DNA of 64,000 bases from Tubulanus polymorphus (Eukaryota; Nemertea; Palaeonemertea; Tubulaniformes; Tubulanidae): the NCBI RefSeq assembly GCF_964204645.1, contig NC_134033.1:1857631-1921630 (forward strand), in the 5' to 3' direction. The notes below the pieces were generated by a model. The model ran no database searches. It was given only the letters and a program-made list of their open reading frames with translations, and was not told the origin of the DNA. How positions within the stretch are numbered: the stretch's first letter is position 1; every line of letters begins with the position of its first letter. Below, one piece after another: positions 60,401-64,000 of this stretch. A program made the position numbers and the translations under genes.

Positions 60401-60991
60401 GTTAATCATTTAAATACAGATATCATCTGGTTTACGCAGCAGTGGTTTTCAATTAGAATTCGCTCGGTACCGATTTCTAATTACTAAGATTCACCGATTA
60501 CGACGAATGACATCGATATTGACTTTGTAACTATTTGTGGACGATCCCCCGGGCTACTATGTATCGGTAACCTCCCCGGAGAACCCTAACCCGTCACTCA
60601 CTGAGCAAATCCCATTATCAGTTACAAAATTCCCACCGCAATATCAAACACGGTGAACTATTGTTTTCCACTGCCATATTCAGGCATTAAAAAACAAAAT
60701 GGCGACTTTTTCAAAGGCAGAAAATTATGAAGGGTAGATAGGGTCAGGGTTGCCGACAACAAAATCACAACAATAACAAGATTCATCCCTGATAATAATG
60801 TAAATCAGCACGATCAATTTCGCACAGTTACTTCAGCCTCGTTAGGTAAAATGTTTCTACATAGCGGTCTTTTCAATGTTAAATATCTATAACTTTGCTA
60901 TTAATGTCAATTTTGACCTTAGCAAAATAACTTATTGTAAACTTTTCCTTCAGCCTCATTAGGTAAAATGTAGTTATTAAAACTATATCCA

Positions 60992-60993
<2 letters not shown>

Positions 60994-61041
<48 letters not shown>
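60994..61041. repeat. (AT)n microsatellite, about 24 units
   Basis: Perfect alternating AT. Confidence 0.95.
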
Positions 61042-61043
<2 letters not shown>

Positions 61044-61834
61044 CTGCTATGGGCTTATGCTGTAATACACTATCTTCTACGTTGAATTTTGTTGTTGTTG
61101 TTGTGATTTTGTCGCGGTTTTATCGGATATCGTTATATCTGTTCTAACTAAATTCCACCGTATCGGCACTTACATTCAATTTCGAATATATCATTCGCAA
61201 AAGAAATTGGACCCTCTCTGAACCTGGGATCGATCTTAGACGCTGACCCTCTCTGAACTGTGCCCCTCTCTGAACCGCGCTTTCATAAGCACTAAGTGGG
61301 AATATCTGATTCCGCCCTCGCTTAAAGTATTTTGTGATTAGTGATAATTTAACCGTAAGGCGTCTCTTGTTATTTTATGTAACCGTAACATATTGATTAA
61401 TAATATTACTAACGATTTTAGGCGTTAACCATATTTATATTTCTTCCGATGTTTTGGTTTAGCTCGGTGTTTTCCGCGCTGAACCCGAACCACACCCTAT
61501 TATATGTCTTATTAGAGGTTAATAAAGCTTCAGGCCCCTCCTACATGCCATTTCAGTTCTATAGCCAGTTTAACAGCTTAAAACAGATGTTAGTTCTAAC
61601 CAATCCAACAACTTAAGACCAGTCTAAGCTCATTTTGGTTCCATAACCAATCTAACAGCTAAAAAGACCAGTCTAAGCTTATATCAGTTTCACAGGCAAA
61701 CTCATTCAACAGTGAATGATAGCTGTCATTGTTAGTGAATTGTCACCATACACCCGACTGGTCACCAGTCACTACAGCTGACTGGTCAGCCACATCGAGC
61801 AGACAAACTTTCAAACTCTATCAACCACCAAAGT

Positions 61835-61905
61835 TCTGTGGTCTGGTGGTAGAACACAGGGCTTGCAGCCTGCAGACCCAGGTTCAAATACCGCTGTAGG
61901 AAGTT
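61835..61905 (+). other. tRNA-like sequence, Cys(GCA)-like, probable SINE head
   Basis: D-arm-like GGTCTGGTGGTAGAACAC, a loop with GCA in the anticodon position (CAGGGCTTGCAGCCTG) and a T-arm-like CCAGGTTCAAATACC. The acceptor and T stems do not pair well, so it is not called as a functional tRNA. Confidence 0.4.
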
Positions 61906-63024
61906 ATTTTGTAGATGAGGCCAAGGAAACCCCTCTGGTTACAGCAACAAATTAACTTTTTGCGTTAAAACCAAAACATTCCTCATCCGCTATCGGTGTA
62001 CAGCCTGAATTAGACGCGAAATTCGTCAAAATGACGACGATATCACCTTTCGATGGCAGCCATCAGCGAAATTACACTCAACCGACGACGGGAAACTATT
62101 GCGAAACCCTCGGCAAATCATTATCTCAGTCTAAGTAACTTCAATCGCTATAAAAAAAAGCGCAACGGAAACCGTCGAGATCTTCGCAAATTGACGTAAA
62201 TGGATTCTAGCTGCGAGTCGACCGTGCATGTATATATATATATATATATATACACGGGTACTCGACTAGCGCAGGGCTGTGACGTATTTCAAGCCTCTCA
62301 TCCCCCCTCTCCTCCCTCTCCCCTCTCCCCCATTGTGATAGCTAGAATTTACCTATGAAATTAACAGCATTGATACTTAAACTTTTTCCTAAAACAGAGA
62401 AATCGCAGTCAAGGGAAGGCAATTTTAGCGTTTTTCACATCGTCTTTTAAAAATTCTATCGCGACAAGATCAGATTTTTCGCGGCATTTTTTGAGACAGA
62501 TTCAAATGAAATTTCTCTTAAAATTTTGTCACAACATGTGCACATAAATTCAGAGCTCCGCAGTAGATGAAATTTTGACAGATATTTTTCACACGTTTTC
62601 ACGATTCAAAAAAAAAAATTTCTGGATGGACCTTGAAATGCTAACACCGATGATTTTCCTTCCGAACTGATTTCATTTCTAAATTATTAGATTTTTTACA
62701 TATTTTTCACATTTGTTTATCATTTCTAAAGAAGCAGTCATCATCCACTTTTCCACAATTATTCACGTTTTCCACAGTATTTCAAGCAGACGACATCCAT
62801 TCCTGACATCATGTCGCATCAATCTGACCCCTACAGCGCGTATCCCCGCCCGATGTCTGCGTATGTCTATAAGAGTCGTATAAGACGGAATGTGGGATTG
62901 TCTCATAAACTACTGATCAACGTTCCTTCTACACATATACATGAGAAACATAAGAGAGATTTATAGCCGTTTGCTGCAAACAAGTGCCTACAGGTCGTTA
63001 TTAGAGCTTAACAGCCCCATTACA

Positions 63025-63200
63025 CGGGCAGTACAGAGAGGGAGGGGAGGGTGAGGAAGGGGTAGGGGGAGAGGGTCATTAATAGAGCTATACAGCCCTG
63101 TTACAGGGGCAGGAGAGAGACAGGGTCATAAGGGAGAGGGAGAGGAAGAAGGAGAGGGAGAGGGAGAGGGAGAGGGAGGGGAGGGAGGGAGGGAGAGATC
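63025..63200. repeat. Purine-rich GGGAGA tract
   Basis: Repeats of GAGGGAGAGGGAGAGGGAGA on the plus strand, with the phrase TAACAGCCCCATTACACGGG repeated in changed form just before and within it. Confidence 0.85.
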
Positions 63201-63900
63201 CGATCTATATTAACTCAAGTCAAATACGTAAGTCATATTATACCTGTCCGATTTTTCATGCCGTCTGACAATCTCAACAAATTTCCCCGGAATTTTTTCA
63301 CAAAATTCCCCGACAAGGGGGAGAATGAAGAGGAGAGATATAGTAGGGGAGAGAGAGGAGGACGGGGTGATAGGACGCAGAGGATGCTGCGGGGAGCGCT
63401 TCGTTTTTATAATCAGACCTTACATGAACCCGCTCGCTACAGGAAACAGAAACGATGCTGACAGGTTTCTATTATCACACGTCCGCAATGTATATACATC
63501 GCACTAATATTTGATTTCCAGGCGCAATCGACAAAATGTCTTCCGAAACAAAGACCTGTCACCGGAAACAACCCCTGGCAATCTAGGAATCGGACAGCTC
63601 CGAAAAAAGAGACGAAAGATATTTCCGGATCGGTGTTTGTAAATTAGGTCGCAGAATCATTAATTAGGTCACAGAATCATTAATTAGGTCACAGAATCGT
63701 TAACTAGGTCGTATAATTGATAAGTAGGTCACGGAATTGGCAGAAACCGGAGCAGATTTCTGATTATTCATCGGTTTGAGCAGACGGCTTCGCGCGCACG
63801 TTTATCTGACATCGCAAGAAATCGATGTAAAGTTGATTTTTTTTCAGCTGTTGACAAATCGTTCCTCGCTCAAATTTACCATCGTTGAATTTTATGACGC
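63200..63900. other. Intergenic, no gene seen
   Basis: Two overlapping plus-strand frames at 63258-63507 have no motif. A triple repeat of TTAATTAGGTCACAGAATC lies at 63645-63740. Confidence 0.4.
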
Positions 63901-64000
63901 AAGGGGAGTGGGGAGGGAGTGGGAGGGAGAGGGAAGGAGAGTGGAGAGACAGAGGAGAGGGAGAGAGAGGGAGGAGAGAGGGAGAGAGAGGGAGAGAGGG
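63900..64000. repeat. Purine-rich tract at window edge
   Basis: Almost pure A/G (GGGAGAGAGAGGGA units) running off the window. Homopurine tracts can form triplex DNA. Confidence 0.85.

Larger units (their letters stand above)
60401..62990. other. Intergenic stretch, repeats only
   Basis: Contains an AT microsatellite (60994-61041), a tRNA-like SINE head (61835-61905), a second AT run (62229-62252), and repeats of AACTTAAGACCAGTCTAAGC (61610-61690). No exon supported. Confidence 0.45.

Overview
The window is eukaryotic. Genes are split by GT-AG introns, there are tRNA-derived SINE-like elements, inverted-repeat elements and many micro- and minisatellites, and there is a full SCHIP1 orthologue. 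The mix of an intronless class A receptor, a GPI-type Ly6/uPAR (LU) protein and tandem secreted cysteine-rich genes suggests a marine lophotrochozoan, probably a mollusc. That placement is an inference; no sequence here names the species. Most of the window is non-coding and repeat-rich.

Left part (1-11,650): a rearranged cluster of a secreted cysteine-rich gene family that I do not recognise. It holds a terminal exon whose gene would continue off the left edge (688-860), an orphan first exon (2461-2625), a complete four-exon gene on + (3248-6674, 196 aa), a terminal exon broken by a 13-bp minisatellite (7324-7532), and a complete four-exon gene on - (10240-8527, 215 aa). Shared TATA-type promoters and duplicated flanks tie the copies together. 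At 12968-13512 lies a receptor pseudogene cut by a SINE-like insertion.

Middle (13.8-31.3 kb): minisatellites, then a tandem duplication of a roughly 3.4-3.8 kb unit (16572-23765) that carries G-rich 23-bp arrays. A lone terminal exon of unknown family lies at 24149-24016. A four-exon LU three-finger protein gene (29621-26647, 178 aa, signal peptide, ten cysteines, hydrophobic C-terminus) follows, then a CAG tract with 74 uninterrupted units.

Right part (31.7-64 kb): a long inverted repeat, an intronless class A GPCR on - (34164-33088, 358 aa), a 51-bp array, transposon relics, an unknown terminal exon (about 41336-41138), about 10 kb without a recognised gene, SCHIP1 on - (57464-52968, seven exons, 393 aa), and finally about 6 kb of repeats with no gene seen.

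The most unusual observation is that the GPCR and SCHIP1, two unrelated genes, each begin inside the last unit of an upstream tandem array. The units are 72 bp and 132 bp, both multiples of three. Each upstream unit carries a copy of the gene's own start-codon block followed by a short closed reading frame. If these arrays are transcribed, they give serial decoy starts or near-identical uORFs. A second notable case is the 13-bp minisatellite at the 5' end of a SINE that appears to have recombined with a gene exon through microhomology, fusing the exon in frame to a repeat-encoded tail.
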